DNA of 64,000 bases from assembly GCF_000711885.1 (NCBI RefSeq), contig NZ_JONK01000001.1, forward strand, positions 1 through 64,000. The letters run 5' to 3'. The stretch's first letter is position 1, and the number at the start of each line of letters is the position of its first letter. Shown here piece after piece: positions 15,970 to 24,002 of this stretch. Source of the stretch: Chromobacterium haemolyticum DSM 19808 (GTDB lineage Bacteria; Pseudomonadota; Gammaproteobacteria; Burkholderiales; Chromobacteriaceae). The notes under the pieces were generated by a model that was given only the letters and a program-made list of their open reading frames with translations, did no database searches and was not told the DNA's origin. A program made the translations under genes and the position numbers.

Positions 15970-16097
15970 CCGCTAACAAAACCCCTGATCCTGGGGTGCG
16001 CCTCCTTGTCGTACGACTGGTACTGTAGCTTCGCAGAAACTTCGTTTTCTGCGTCGGCGCGCCTTGGCTCAGGTTCTCTGCGAGGTTTTCTTAGCGG
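15970..16097 (+). repeat. 128-bp palindromic element with 16-bp inverted ends
   Basis: CCGCTAACAAAACCCC at the left end and its imperfect inverse GAGGTTTTCTTAGCGG at the right end bound a segment whose inner parts also pair (CCTGATCCTGGGGTGCGCC against GGCGCGCCTTGGCTCAGG). It has no coding potential. It differs from the GAACCTG family found elsewhere in the window. No target duplication was recognised. Confidence 0.55.
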
Positions 16098-16144
16098 CTC
16101 TAGGCATAATTTTGTCATTAACGCCGGCGGCAGGCCGGCGGATC

Positions 16145-16172
16145 AAAGGGACGGCATGCCGTCCCTTTTTTT
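16145..16172 (+). terminator. Strong terminator in the amidase-fimbrial gap
   Basis: The perfect 12-bp palindromic stem AAAGGGACGGCA / TGCCGTCCCTTT (16145-16168) is followed by more T. It separates the amidase gene from the fimbrial region. Confidence 0.8.
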
Positions 16173-16492
16173 ATCACTGTTTTTCAGGGGGCGGGAGGGG
16201 GACTGCTCCGTCCATCCATTGTATTGACGGCGACCGCGCTAAGTTTGTGCCATAACGATAGTCAGACGTCGTTATTTGATATGTTTAACTAAAACCTAAT
16301 TAAACATGCATTTATTAGTAAGTTTTTGTTAATTCTAAAACAAAATAACTTGTAAGAAAAACTATCAAATAGCCCTTTCAATTTAAATGCCACTTGTACT
16401 AGAATGCAATTGAACTAGGTTGGCTTACAAAAAAAGCCAAAACCTAAAAGCATTTGATTACTAATGGCGGGATTTAGAAAGGAAGGTCGAAA
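16173..16492 (+). other. AT-rich leader upstream of the fimbrial region
   Basis: About 320 bp without a gene. From about 16260 the base composition drops sharply in GC compared with the chromosome, with many A/T tracts (TTAACTAAAACCTAATTAAAC, GAAAAACTATCAAATAG). This suits a promoter or H-NS-like silencer region of fimbrial genes. No convincing -35/-10 pair could be fixed. Confidence 0.5.
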
Positions 16493-16843
16493 ATGAAACG
16501 TCTGCACGCACTTGGACTGGCAGCCCTGCTTTCCGTTCTTTCTTCCGCTGCAATGGCACAAGGCGGCCAGGTGCACTTTTATGGCGCCATCGTTGAAGGC
16601 GGCTGCAGCGCCCAGACTCACGAAGTGGCGAGCGCCGACGCAGCCCGCGCCAAGCCCGCTTTGGAACTCAACCAATGCGCCAGCCCTGCCACGTTGACGC
16701 TGGACAGCGCGGCGGCCTCCCAGCAAGGCAAGATCGCTAGTCTGAATGTGCGCAAAGGCGAGAACCAGTTCAGCAGCCGCGATCTGCTGCGCAGTGCCAC
16801 CGCCCGGGCAGGCGCAGTGAATCTGGTGGTCAACTACTTCTGA
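16493..16843 (+). CDS. Small fimbrial-like secreted protein
   Basis: The 116-residue product has a signal peptide (about 1-22, ending AMA) and then GGQVHFYGAIVEGGCSA, the typical beginning of type-1 pilin-like domains, with a cysteine pair C38/C62 placed like the pilin disulfide. It is much shorter than a usual 150-180 residue pilin and ends NLVVNYF, resembling the pilin C-terminal beta strand that ends in an aromatic residue. It may be a minor subunit, or a pilin missing part of the barrel. It has its own terminator and precedes the main fimbrial operon. Confidence 0.65.
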   Translation: MKRLHALGLAALLSVLSSAAMAQGGQVHFYGAIVEGGCSAQTHEVASADAARAKPALELNQCASPATLTLDSAAASQQGKIASLNVRKGENQFSSRDLLRSATARAGAVNLVVNYF

Positions 16844-16875
16844 TTTCAGCCCATATCTGTTCAATAAATCAGCAA

Positions 16876-16907
16876 AAAACCCACACGGCATGAATTGTGT
16901 GGGTTTT
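16876..16907 (+). terminator. Terminator after the small fimbrial-like gene
   Basis: AAAACCCACAC (16876-16886) pairs with GTGTGGGTTTT (16897-16907) around a 10-base loop, followed by a CTTT tail. Confidence 0.8.
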
Positions 16908-17201
16908 CTTTATTTGAAGTGTTGTTTTATTGCAAATATCGCTCAATCCTTAACAAATCCCTGAAATAAAACAAATATTCAAGATTGATTCATCAAATCG
17001 TTTAAAGTCAGCGAGGCGTTTTTTTGCGTTCATTTTAAATAAAAAATTTAATATGAAACAAAAAAACCTACGCAATGGGTCTGCTTGCTACTATTCGTCT
17101 GCGTTCCAGTACTGCATGTCAGCACTGGCGGATAGTCCGCGACGTGGCATGCCAGGCTGCAATGCGGTTTGAAAATGATTACCTATTAGTCGGAGTCAAG
17201 A
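16908..17201 (+). other. AT-rich leader of the major pilin gene
   Basis: About 290 bp without a gene. The first half is strongly AT-rich (AACAAATATTCAAGATTGATTC, TTTTAAATAAAAAATTTAAT) and the second half has normal composition. It must contain the promoter of the pilin gene and a long 5' untranslated region. GTCGGAGTC just before the ATG is the likely ribosome-binding site. Confidence 0.5.
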
Positions 17202-17729
17202 ATGAAAAAATTTGTATTTGCCGGTTCCCTGATGGCTGTTGCCGCTTCCTCTATTTTCGCCGCCGCTGGCACCCTGGATGTTAAGGGCGAAATCGTTACC
17301 GCAGCTTGCGGCCTGGATTCCAAGAGCGTGAACCTTGAAGTTGGCCTGGGCAAAGTGCCGACCCATGTGTTCAAGAAAGTGGGCGACCGTTCGGCTCCGA
17401 CTCCGTTCCAGATGACCCTGACCGACTGCACCACCACCACGCTGAAAACCGTGGCTGTGATGTTCTCCGGCACCGCTGGCGCCAACAACGAACTGATGGC
17501 TCTGAAGAGCGGCGGCGCCAAGGGCGTGGGCGTTCGTCTGGTGAACACCAACAATGGCGACCAGATCAAGCTGAACCAGTACGGCACCGCTGTGAATCTG
17601 GTTGACGGCAACAACACGCTGAACTTCAGCGCCGCATACGAAGCCGACGGCGCCAAAGCCGGCGACGCAGTAACCGTGACCCCGGGTCAGGCTGATGCCT
17701 TCGCCGTATTCGATCTGCAGTACAAGTAA
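17202..17729 (+). CDS. Fimbrial pilin, probable major subunit
   Basis: This is a type-1-like pilin of the chaperone-usher pathway. The 175-residue preprotein has a signal peptide (about 1-21), the GTLDVKGEIVTAACGL start of the pilin domain, a disulfide pair C36/C76, and the alternating-hydrophobic C-terminal strand ending DAFAVFDLQYK with the penultimate tyrosine. Codon use is that of a strongly expressed gene (GTT, GCT and CTG favoured), which with the separate promoter suggests the major shaft subunit. A clear paralogue is encoded at 22326-22853 at the other end of the cluster. Confidence 0.9.
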   Translation: MKKFVFAGSLMAVAASSIFAAAGTLDVKGEIVTAACGLDSKSVNLEVGLGKVPTHVFKKVGDRSAPTPFQMTLTDCTTTTLKTVAVMFSGTAGANNELMALKSGGAKGVGVRLVNTNNGDQIKLNQYGTAVNLVDGNNTLNFSAAYEADGAKAGDAVTVTPGQADAFAVFDLQYK

Positions 17730-18040
17730 TCCGCAGTTCGATTCAAAAACGGAACCAAGCAAAGTTCCGACCCCTGTCTCCTTGTGCCCTGACGGTCTGT
17801 TCGCTTAGGCGATGATCAGGCCTGGTTTGTCCGCTGTCAGCAATGAGTAGTCTGCAAACCAGGGCATGAGGATAGTCATCTGCAAGTATTCCCCAAGGCA
17901 TACACCTGCGCCTGAAAACGGGCGCGGCTTCGTCATTCCTTGGCGGGACAGAATCAAGGCCGGCGCGATCTGACGCGACGGCGTGTTTTGGCAGAGCCGC
18001 CGTGAGGCGGCGCATGCACTTAATCGGGATATCCGCAGGC
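17730..18040 (+). other. Pilin-usher spacer with stem-loops
   Basis: The spacer is 311 bp without a gene. It contains a small hairpin directly after the pilin stop (CGGAAC 17750-17755 / GTTCCG 17764-17769), an inverted repeat CCTGGTTTG (17821-17829) / CAAACCAGG (17855-17863), and GCCGCC/GGCGGC (17996-18011) close to the usher start. None has a T run. They may slow RNA decay or reduce read-through so that pilin mRNA exceeds usher mRNA; this is inference. Confidence 0.45.
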
Positions 18041-20464
18041 ATGAACAAACATCGCATTTACAGTGTGGCAGTGGCGCTGACGCTCGGCCCTTGCATTGCC
18101 CATGCGGTGGAGTTCAACGACGCCTTTTTGCAGCTGGACCCGAGCAGCAGCGTCAGCCTGGAGCAGTTCGAGCAGGCCGGTTATATCGTGCCGGGCCGCT
18201 ATATCGCCGATGTATACCTGAACCAGCGCTTTTTGCAGCAGTTGGAGCTGGATTTCCGCCCGGAAGGCCCCGATCAGGCGGTGCGTCCCTGTCTGCCGCC
18301 GGATTTGATCCGTCAGCTTGGTCTGCGCTCCGGCATTGTCTGGCCGCAGAACGAGCAGTGCGTTGATCTGTCTGCGGTCAGCGCCGCCAAAGTGCGTTAC
18401 AGCAAGAGCAATGCGCGCTTGGATATCTCGGTGCCGCAAGCGGAACTGGCTTATCGCGATGAAGACTATGCGCCGCCGGAGACCTGGAACGACGGCGTGC
18501 CGGCCGCGATGCTGGATTACCGAGTGTTCTATCAGCGCACCGACAACGGCCTTGGCGCCAGCAGCAGCAAGACCACCAGCTACGGCGTGGCCGGCGCCAA
18601 CGCCGGCCCTTGGCGGCTGCGCTCCAATTACCAGTACGACGACAGCGCGACTAACCGCAGCCGCCTGAGCTGGAACAATACCCAGGTTTATCGCGATCTG
18701 CGGGGCATGCAGGCGCGTCTGACCCTGGGCGAAGTGTTCAAGACTTCCGAGATTTTCGACGCCTTCTCCATGCGCGGCGCCACGCTGAACAGCGACGACC
18801 GCATGATTCCGCAAAGCCTGCGCGGCTACGCGCCACAGGTCAACGGCGTGGCCAAAACCAATGCCAAGGTGACCATTCGCAACCAAGGGCGGGTGCTTTA
18901 CACCACCAATGTGCCGCCAGGCCCGTTTTCCATTCGCGATCTGAACAGCAGCACGCAAGGGCAGTTGGATGTGACTGTGGAGGAGGCCGACGGCAGCCAG
19001 CAGACCTTTACCGTCAATACCGCCTCGGTCCCCTTCCTGACGCGTAACGGCATGTGGCGTTATAAGGCGGCCATCGGTCAGGCGGATCAGAACGGCAGCG
19101 TGTCCCACCCTAATGTGGCCAGTGCCGAGGCGTCTTACGGCCTGACGCAGACCTTGTCGCTGTACAGCGGCTTCATCGCGTCCGCGGACTATCGCTCGCT
19201 GGCGATGGGCTTCGCCAAGGATCTCGGCAGCTGGGGCGCTTTGTCCGCCGACATGACGCAGGCCAACGCTCAAATGCGAGGCGGCGTGAACATGGCCGGC
19301 CGCTCTTACCGTTTCAACTACGCCAAGAAGTTTGAAAGCCTGAACGCGGACATCCGCCTGTTCGGCTATCGCTTTTCGGACCGTAATTTCCGATCCTTCG
19401 GTCAATTCCTCAGCGATCTGGACGGCCAGACCTATATCAGCGACAAACAGCGGGTGGGTATGACCGCCAGCAAGACTTTCGGCCAGACCAATGTGTTTCT
19501 GTCGGCGGAAAAATCCACTTATTGGAACGCCACCGCCACCCAGCGGGTGGATTTGTCGCTAAGCCGCGACGTCAATATCGGTTCCTTGCGCAACGTCAGC
19601 CTCAACTTGTCGGTGCAGAATCTGCGTGATCAGACCGGCAGCAGCAACCGTGTTTACCTGGGCTTGAGCATGCCGCTGGAGAATAACCGCCGCATCGGCT
19701 ACGACATTCAGGGCAGCGCCGGCAATACCAGCCACACGGTGCGCTATTCGGACAGCAGCACCCCCAACCACAGCTACAACGTGGCGATGAGCGCGGATAC
19801 CCGCTCCGGCAAGCCGCTCGTGTCCGGCGACTATCATTACACCGGCCGCGTCATGCAGGCCGATGTTTCGGCCAGCAAGCAGCAGGGCGGTTACAGCAGC
19901 GTGTCCGCCGGGATGGGTAGCTCGCTGGTATTGCACGCCGGCGGCCTGACCATGGGCAACAGCTACGGCGGTGAAACCCGCATGTTGGTGGATACCGACG
20001 GCGTGGCTGGCGTGCCGGTGTACGGCGTGCCGGCGCTAACCGACCGCAACGGCTTCGCCATGCTGAGCAGCGTGGCGCCGTACTACAGCCAGGACGTGCG
20101 CTTGGACGACGACAATATGCCGGACTCCGTAGAGGCCAGTTCCGTGGTGCGCCGCGTGGTGCTGACTGAAGGCGCGGTGGGGCGCACTGAGTTTCCGGTC
20201 AAAGTGGGACGCAAGGCCTTGCTGACGGTGAGGCTGCCAGATGGCAAAATGCCGCCTTTGGGCGCCACCGTGAGCGATGTGGCCGGCAAGCGCGATGTCG
20301 GCATGGTGGGCGATGGCGGCTTGACCTTCGTCACTGGCTTGAGTCCGACACCCAAGCTGGAAATTTCCTGGGGCAAGACGCGTTGCCGCGTGGACCCGCT
20401 GCCGGCCGATTACGAGCTGAGCCAGGGCGGCCGCGACATGACATGCACGCCTCTCGCAGAATAA
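18041..20464 (+). CDS. Fimbrial outer-membrane usher (FimD/PapC family)
   Basis: The usher is the outer-membrane pore that assembles and secretes pilin-chaperone complexes. The 807-residue preprotein has a signal peptide ending near residue 24 (AHA), then VEFNDAFLQL, the start of the periplasmic N-terminal chaperone-binding domain. The 24-strand barrel follows with the signature around YGVAGANAGPWRLRSNYQYD, and the plug region GYAPQVNGVAKTNAKVTIRNQGR. The C-terminal domains end CRVDPLPADYELSQGGRDMTC with a conserved cysteine pair. The ATG at 18041 was chosen because it places the signal peptide correctly. Confidence 0.93.
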   Translation: MNKHRIYSVAVALTLGPCIAHAVEFNDAFLQLDPSSSVSLEQFEQAGYIVPGRYIADVYLNQRFLQQLELDFRPEGPDQAVRPCLPPDLIRQLGLRSGIVWPQNEQCVDLSAVSAAKVRYSKSNARLDISVPQAELAYRDEDYAPPETWNDGVPAAMLDYRVFYQRTDNGLGASSSKTTSYGVAGANAGPWRLRSNYQYDDSATNRSRLSWNNTQVYRDLRGMQARLTLGEVFKTSEIFDAFSMRGATLNSDDRMIPQSLRGYAPQVNGVAKTNAKVTIRNQGRVLYTTNVPPGPFSIRDLNSSTQGQLDVTVEEADGSQQTFTVNTASVPFLTRNGMWRYKAAIGQADQNGSVSHPNVASAEASYGLTQTLSLYSGFIASADYRSLAMGFAKDLGSWGALSADMTQANAQMRGGVNMAGRSYRFNYAKKFESLNADIRLFGYRFSDRNFRSFGQFLSDLDGQTYISDKQRVGMTASKTFGQTNVFLSAEKSTYWNATATQRVDLSLSRDVNIGSLRNVSLNLSVQNLRDQTGSSNRVYLGLSMPLENNRRIGYDIQGSAGNTSHTVRYSDSSTPNHSYNVAMSADTRSGKPLVSGDYHYTGRVMQADVSASKQQGGYSSVSAGMGSSLVLHAGGLTMGNSYGGETRMLVDTDGVAGVPVYGVPALTDRNGFAMLSSVAPYYSQDVRLDDDNMPDSVEASSVVRRVVLTEGAVGRTEFPVKVGRKALLTVRLPDGKMPPLGATVSDVAGKRDVGMVGDGGLTFVTGLSPTPKLEISWGKTRCRVDPLPADYELSQGGRDMTCTPLAE

Positions 20465-20480
20465 AGAATAAGGAATCGAT

Positions 20481-21215
20481 ATGAAAACTCTTCATCGCGC
20501 ACTGGGGCTGGCGAGCGTTTTGGCCACATTGACCGCGCCGCTAACGGCCCAGGCCAACATATTGCTGGACCGTACCCGGATGATTTATCTGGAGCAGGAC
20601 AAGAACGTCAGCATGGTGCTGACCAACAAGAACCCTGAGCAACCCTATTTGGTTCAGTCCTGGCTCAGCGACGGCGAAGGCAAGCGCCTGGCTTCGCCCT
20701 TTCTGGTGTTGCCGCCCTTGCAGCGTATCGAGGCCGGCGAGAAGGGCGTAGTGCGCTTGAGCCGCATTCCGGATCCCAGCTTGCCGTCCGACAGGGAATC
20801 GCTGTTTTATCTGAACGTGCAGGAAGTGCCGCCCAAGAGCGACAAGGACAATGTGCTGCAACTGGCGATCAAGTCGCGCATCAAGGTGTTCTACCGTCCC
20901 AAGGAGGCTCAATTGCCGCGTGGCGAAAACCCGGCCAACAAGCTGCAGCTGAGCTTCGACGCCGCCGCCGGCAAGCTGGTGTTCAAGAACCCTAGCCCGT
21001 ATCACCTGACCCTGGTGGGGCTGGAGCTGCCGGGAGACAAGAAGCCGCGCGATATGGACGGCCTGATGGTGCCGCCCAAGGGCGAGGCCCGTTTTGCGCT
21101 GAAGGCGCTGCCGGCCAGCCTGAAGCTGAGCAACATCAATGATTTTGGCGCTCAGGATACCTTTACCTTCGTTTGCGCGGACGGCCAATGCCAGTACCGC
21201 GAAGACAAGAAATAA
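20481..21215 (+). CDS. Periplasmic fimbrial chaperone (PapD family)
   Basis: The chaperone binds pilin subunits by donor-strand complementation and delivers them to the usher. The 244-residue preprotein has a signal peptide (about 1-25), then the PapD-type immunoglobulin domain (NILLDRTRMIYLEQDKNVSM, the SxxNxxP-like LTNKNPEQPYLVQSWL, RIEAGEKGVVRLSRI and the IKSRIKVFYRP segment). A second domain ends with the NDFGAQDTFTF block. The start follows AAGGAATCG, 16 bp after the usher stop. Confidence 0.92.
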   Translation: MKTLHRALGLASVLATLTAPLTAQANILLDRTRMIYLEQDKNVSMVLTNKNPEQPYLVQSWLSDGEGKRLASPFLVLPPLQRIEAGEKGVVRLSRIPDPSLPSDRESLFYLNVQEVPPKSDKDNVLQLAIKSRIKVFYRPKEAQLPRGENPANKLQLSFDAAAGKLVFKNPSPYHLTLVGLELPGDKKPRDMDGLMVPPKGEARFALKALPASLKLSNINDFGAQDTFTFVCADGQCQYREDKK

Positions 21216-21245
21216 TTCCGCAAGCGCACAGCGCAGGGAGAGCCA

Positions 21246-22259
21246 ATGTTGAATCGTCGTTTGCCGCGTTTGCTATTGATGGCCGCGCTGGCCATGCTGC
21301 CGGCCTTGAGCCACGCTCTGGCGTGCAAGGAAGGGGGGCGCAATGGCTCCGCCATGATTACGAGGGATATTGGCTCTACCATTAAGGTTCCAGTGACCTT
21401 GCCGGATGGAAGAGAGATTTGGCACTCCGAAGATAGGACTGTCAATGTAACATGTTACAAAGATAATAGTGTTTCTATGAGGGAGCAGGTTTATTTTTAT
21501 CCGAACCCTCGTAATAACAACAATGCCAAAGGTGTAAAGTTTGGTGTGGTTTATAATGGCAGAACTTATTGGGGGGTTAACGCTAGCGATAGAATCCCAA
21601 CCGGTTATTATATTGACGAGTGTAATCTTGGAGGGAATTACGATAAGTGCAAGGAGGTGAATTTTTCACTTACTTTTCAAGTTGTAATAGCTAAGCAGGG
21701 CACGATTCCCACAAGTGGTATAGGGATGTCTGAGTTTCAGGTGCTTCAGTTTGATGGCGAGCTGGGTATTAATAATAAAGAAAATTCCAACTTGGTCTAC
21801 AAGGTAGTGGGGTTGGGTAAAATTACGCCGATCCAATGCGCTGTAGAAGTGCGCTTAGACCCTGCTTCCAATACATTGGATTTTGGTCGTATTGTCAGAA
21901 GTGTCAAAGGCCTCGTGCCTGCTGTGCCTCGAAAAGATTTCCGGCTAAATTTGGTTAAAACCTGTGATGACCCAGTAAAAATTAATGGCTATTTCACCGG
22001 GAAGAATGGCTTGACGGATACTTATACGGCTACTTTGGTTAAAAAGAAGGATAGCTCTGATAGCGGTTTAGGCTTGCAGTTATTCTTTAGTGACGGTCGT
22101 CAACTACGTTTTGGACAATCTGAGTTTCTGGCTGATTTTAGTTTTGGCGATCGCCAGAAAACCGTGCCGATGTACGGAACCATTGTTCCCACTAATATGG
22201 GTAAAGTAGAAGAGGGCCCATTTCAGGGCATGATTAATATCGATCTGGATTATATCTAA
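21246..22259 (+). CDS. Putative two-domain fimbrial tip adhesin
   Basis: The 337-residue preprotein has a signal peptide (about 1-25) and a roughly 180-residue N-terminal domain with several cysteines and no recognisable family. A C-terminal pilin-like domain then begins about KITPIQCAVEVRLDPASNTLDFG and ends GMINIDLDYI. This is the layout of tip adhesins (receptor-binding domain plus pilin domain), and its position between chaperone and second pilin fits. From about 21400 the gene is clearly more AT-rich than its neighbours and uses codons ending in A/T, which suggests separate acquisition or diversifying exchange of the binding domain. The ligand is unknown. Confidence 0.78.
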   Translation: MLNRRLPRLLLMAALAMLPALSHALACKEGGRNGSAMITRDIGSTIKVPVTLPDGREIWHSEDRTVNVTCYKDNSVSMREQVYFYPNPRNNNNAKGVKFGVVYNGRTYWGVNASDRIPTGYYIDECNLGGNYDKCKEVNFSLTFQVVIAKQGTIPTSGIGMSEFQVLQFDGELGINNKENSNLVYKVVGLGKITPIQCAVEVRLDPASNTLDFGRIVRSVKGLVPAVPRKDFRLNLVKTCDDPVKINGYFTGKNGLTDTYTATLVKKKDSSDSGLGLQLFFSDGRQLRFGQSEFLADFSFGDRQKTVPMYGTIVPTNMGKVEEGPFQGMINIDLDYI

Positions 22260-22325
22260 GCGGCTTGGGCCGTCTGGTCTTCGGATGATCAGACGGTTAA
22301 CTGAAGTGGCGTAAGGAGTGGAGCA

Positions 22326-22853
22326 ATGAAATTCAAGGCGATGGTGCTGGCTTTGGCGCTGGCGGCGCCGTTGGCGCACGCGGCTGACGGCACCTTGAAC
22401 GTTTTCGGCGAGCTGGTATTGAGCGCCTGCGGTCTGGATCCCAATTCACAAAGCCTGGAAGTGGGGCTGGGCTTGGTGTCCTCGCAAATGTTCCGCAAAA
22501 TCGGCGACCGTTCCCGTCCGGTGGCCTTCGACATCCGGTTGACCGAGTGCTCCATCGACACCATGACAACGGTGGCGGTGCGCTTTAACGGAGAGGCCGA
22601 CCGCGACAACGGCGAACTGATGGCGATCAACGGCAGCGCCGCTGGCGTGGGCATCCGCCTGATGGGGCCGGGCGGCGGGGACATTGTGCTGGGTCAGTAT
22701 TCGCCGCTGGTGGGCTTGACCAACGGCAGCAACACGCTGCGCTTCAACGCGATGTACGAATCCACCCGCGCACCCGTGCCGCAAGGGCAGGAAGGCGGGA
22801 TCAAGCCTGGCTCGGCCAACGGCCTGGCTCAGTTCGACTTGCGTTATATGTGA
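22326..22853 (+). CDS. Fimbrial pilin, second subunit
   Basis: This 175-residue preprotein is a paralogue of the pilin at 17202: same length, signal peptide (about 1-20), GTLNVFGELVLSACGL start, cysteine pair C35/C75, and a closely matching middle (GDRSRP, NTLRFNAMYE) and C-terminal strand (ANGLAQFDLRYM). The likely role is a minor or alternative shaft/tip-adaptor subunit. It is the last gene of the fimbrial cluster and ends at a strong hairpin terminator. Confidence 0.88.
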   Translation: MKFKAMVLALALAAPLAHAADGTLNVFGELVLSACGLDPNSQSLEVGLGLVSSQMFRKIGDRSRPVAFDIRLTECSIDTMTTVAVRFNGEADRDNGELMAINGSAAGVGIRLMGPGGGDIVLGQYSPLVGLTNGSNTLRFNAMYESTRAPVPQGQEGGIKPGSANGLAQFDLRYM

Positions 22854-22864
22854 GCGGATGTAGT

Positions 22865-22904
22865 GAAAACGGCCCTTCCGTCATTTGACGGAAGGGCCGT
22901 TTTC
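22865..22904. terminator. Bidirectional terminator between fimbrial cluster and peptidase gene
   Basis: An 18-bp perfect stem (22866-22883 against 22886-22903) with an A-run on one side and a T-run on the other separates two convergent genes. Confidence 0.9.
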
Positions 22905-22921
22905 ATTTGGGAACGGCGAGC

Positions 22922-23791
22922 TCAGCCGGCCAACCAGTTACCGGGGTGCGCCTCCAGCCAGGTTTTGATGCTTTTGGCGTCGTTGACGCGGGCGGCGCTA
23001 CCGCCGGCGGCCAGCAACACGATGATCAGAGGTTGGGACCCCACCGTGGCCTGCAACACCATGCAGCGGCCGGCTTCTTGGATGTAGCCGGTTTTTTGCA
23101 GCGAAATCTCCCAGTCGCCTTCGCGCACCAGCGCGTTGCTGTTCTTATATTGCAGCACGCGGCGGCTCACCGATTGAATCTGGTGTTTCTCCGTGGTGGT
23201 GAAGGCGCGAATCAGCGGGTAGCCGTGCGCGGCGCGGACCATGCGGGCGAGGTCCGCGGCGGTGGAGGTGTTGCGCATATCCAGGCCGGTGGCGTCGTAA
23301 AAAATGGTTTCGCTCATGCCCAGGCTACGGGCTTTGCGATTCATGCGCTCCACAAAAGTGGCGGTGCCGCCGGGCAGCGCGGTGCGGGCCAGCGTGGCGG
23401 CGGCGCGGTTTTCGGACGACATCAGCGCCAGCAGCAGCATTTCCTTGCGGCTGAGAGTGGTGCCCACCGCCAGGCGCGAGGAGGTGTTTTTCACCCGGTC
23501 GATCTCGGCGTCGGACACAGTCACTTCTTGGTCCAGCGACGCTCCGGAATCCAGCAGCACCATCGCCGTCATCAGTTTGGTGATGGAAGCGATCGGCATG
23601 CGTTGGTGAATGTTCTTCTGGTACAAGGGTTCGCCGGTGATGCCGTTTAGCACCAATACCGAATGCGAATTCAGCCGCGGAACGGACTGGTCGGCCATTT
23701 GCGAGGCCACCATCACGCTGGACGGCGAACCTGCCAGCACCGGCATGGCTAACGCCGCGGATACCAGCAGGCTTGCAATTTTCTTGATCAT
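22922..23791 (-). CDS. pbpG: D-alanyl-D-alanine endopeptidase (PBP7/8-like, S11 family)
   Basis: This is a low-molecular-mass penicillin-binding protein that cuts D-Ala-DAP crosslinks of peptidoglycan in the periplasm. The 289-residue preprotein has a signal peptide (about 1-20). The three active-site motifs are present and well spaced: SITK at 69-72, SEN at 126-128 and KTG at 233-235. It lacks the C-terminal amphipathic anchor domain of DacA/DacC, which together with the length fits PBP7. It is transcribed towards the fimbrial cluster and appears to be monocistronic. Confidence 0.87.
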   Translation of the reverse strand: MIKKIASLLVSAALAMPVLAGSPSSVMVASQMADQSVPRLNSHSVLVLNGITGEPLYQKNIHQRMPIASITKLMTAMVLLDSGASLDQEVTVSDAEIDRVKNTSSRLAVGTTLSRKEMLLLALMSSENRAAATLARTALPGGTATFVERMNRKARSLGMSETIFYDATGLDMRNTSTAADLARMVRAAHGYPLIRAFTTTEKHQIQSVSRRVLQYKNSNALVREGDWEISLQKTGYIQEAGRCMVLQATVGSQPLIIVLLAAGGSAARVNDAKSIKTWLEAHPGNWLAG

Positions 23792-23841
23792 GCTTCACTC
23801 CAGGGAGAGCGGATTTAACGAAATCTCGGACCGAAAAATAG

Positions 23842-23867
23842 GCTCGCGACGTCTGCGTCGCAAGCCG
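23842..23867. other. Hairpin in the pbpG-uvrB divergent region
   Basis: GGCTCGCGACG and CGTCGCAAGCC pair with one mismatch around a 4-base loop. It lies in the 211-bp region between two divergent genes; the role is unknown. Confidence 0.4.
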
Positions 23868-24002
23868 TGTTTTATGCTCGGTCTGACTGTATTTTAAACA
23901 ATGTTTTGACTGTGTATAGCCTGAATCGCAGCTTTTTTATATGCGGTCGCATCGGGGGTGTGAAGCAAGGGCGAACCGCGTAGAATCAGGCTATCTACTC
24001 CG

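Noticed and set aside
17145-17162. Sigma-54-like site upstream of the major pilin (TGGCATG ... TGCAA)
   Set aside because: The spacing between GG and GC is one base too long, and sigma-54 promoters tolerate almost no change in spacing.
18020-19405. 461-codon minus-strand frame
   Set aside because: Antisense of the usher gene.
23887-23903. LexA-like box in front of uvrB (CTGT ... ACAA)
   Set aside because: The right half-site and spacing do not fit CTGT-N8-ACAG; too weak to call, although SOS control of uvrB would be plausible.
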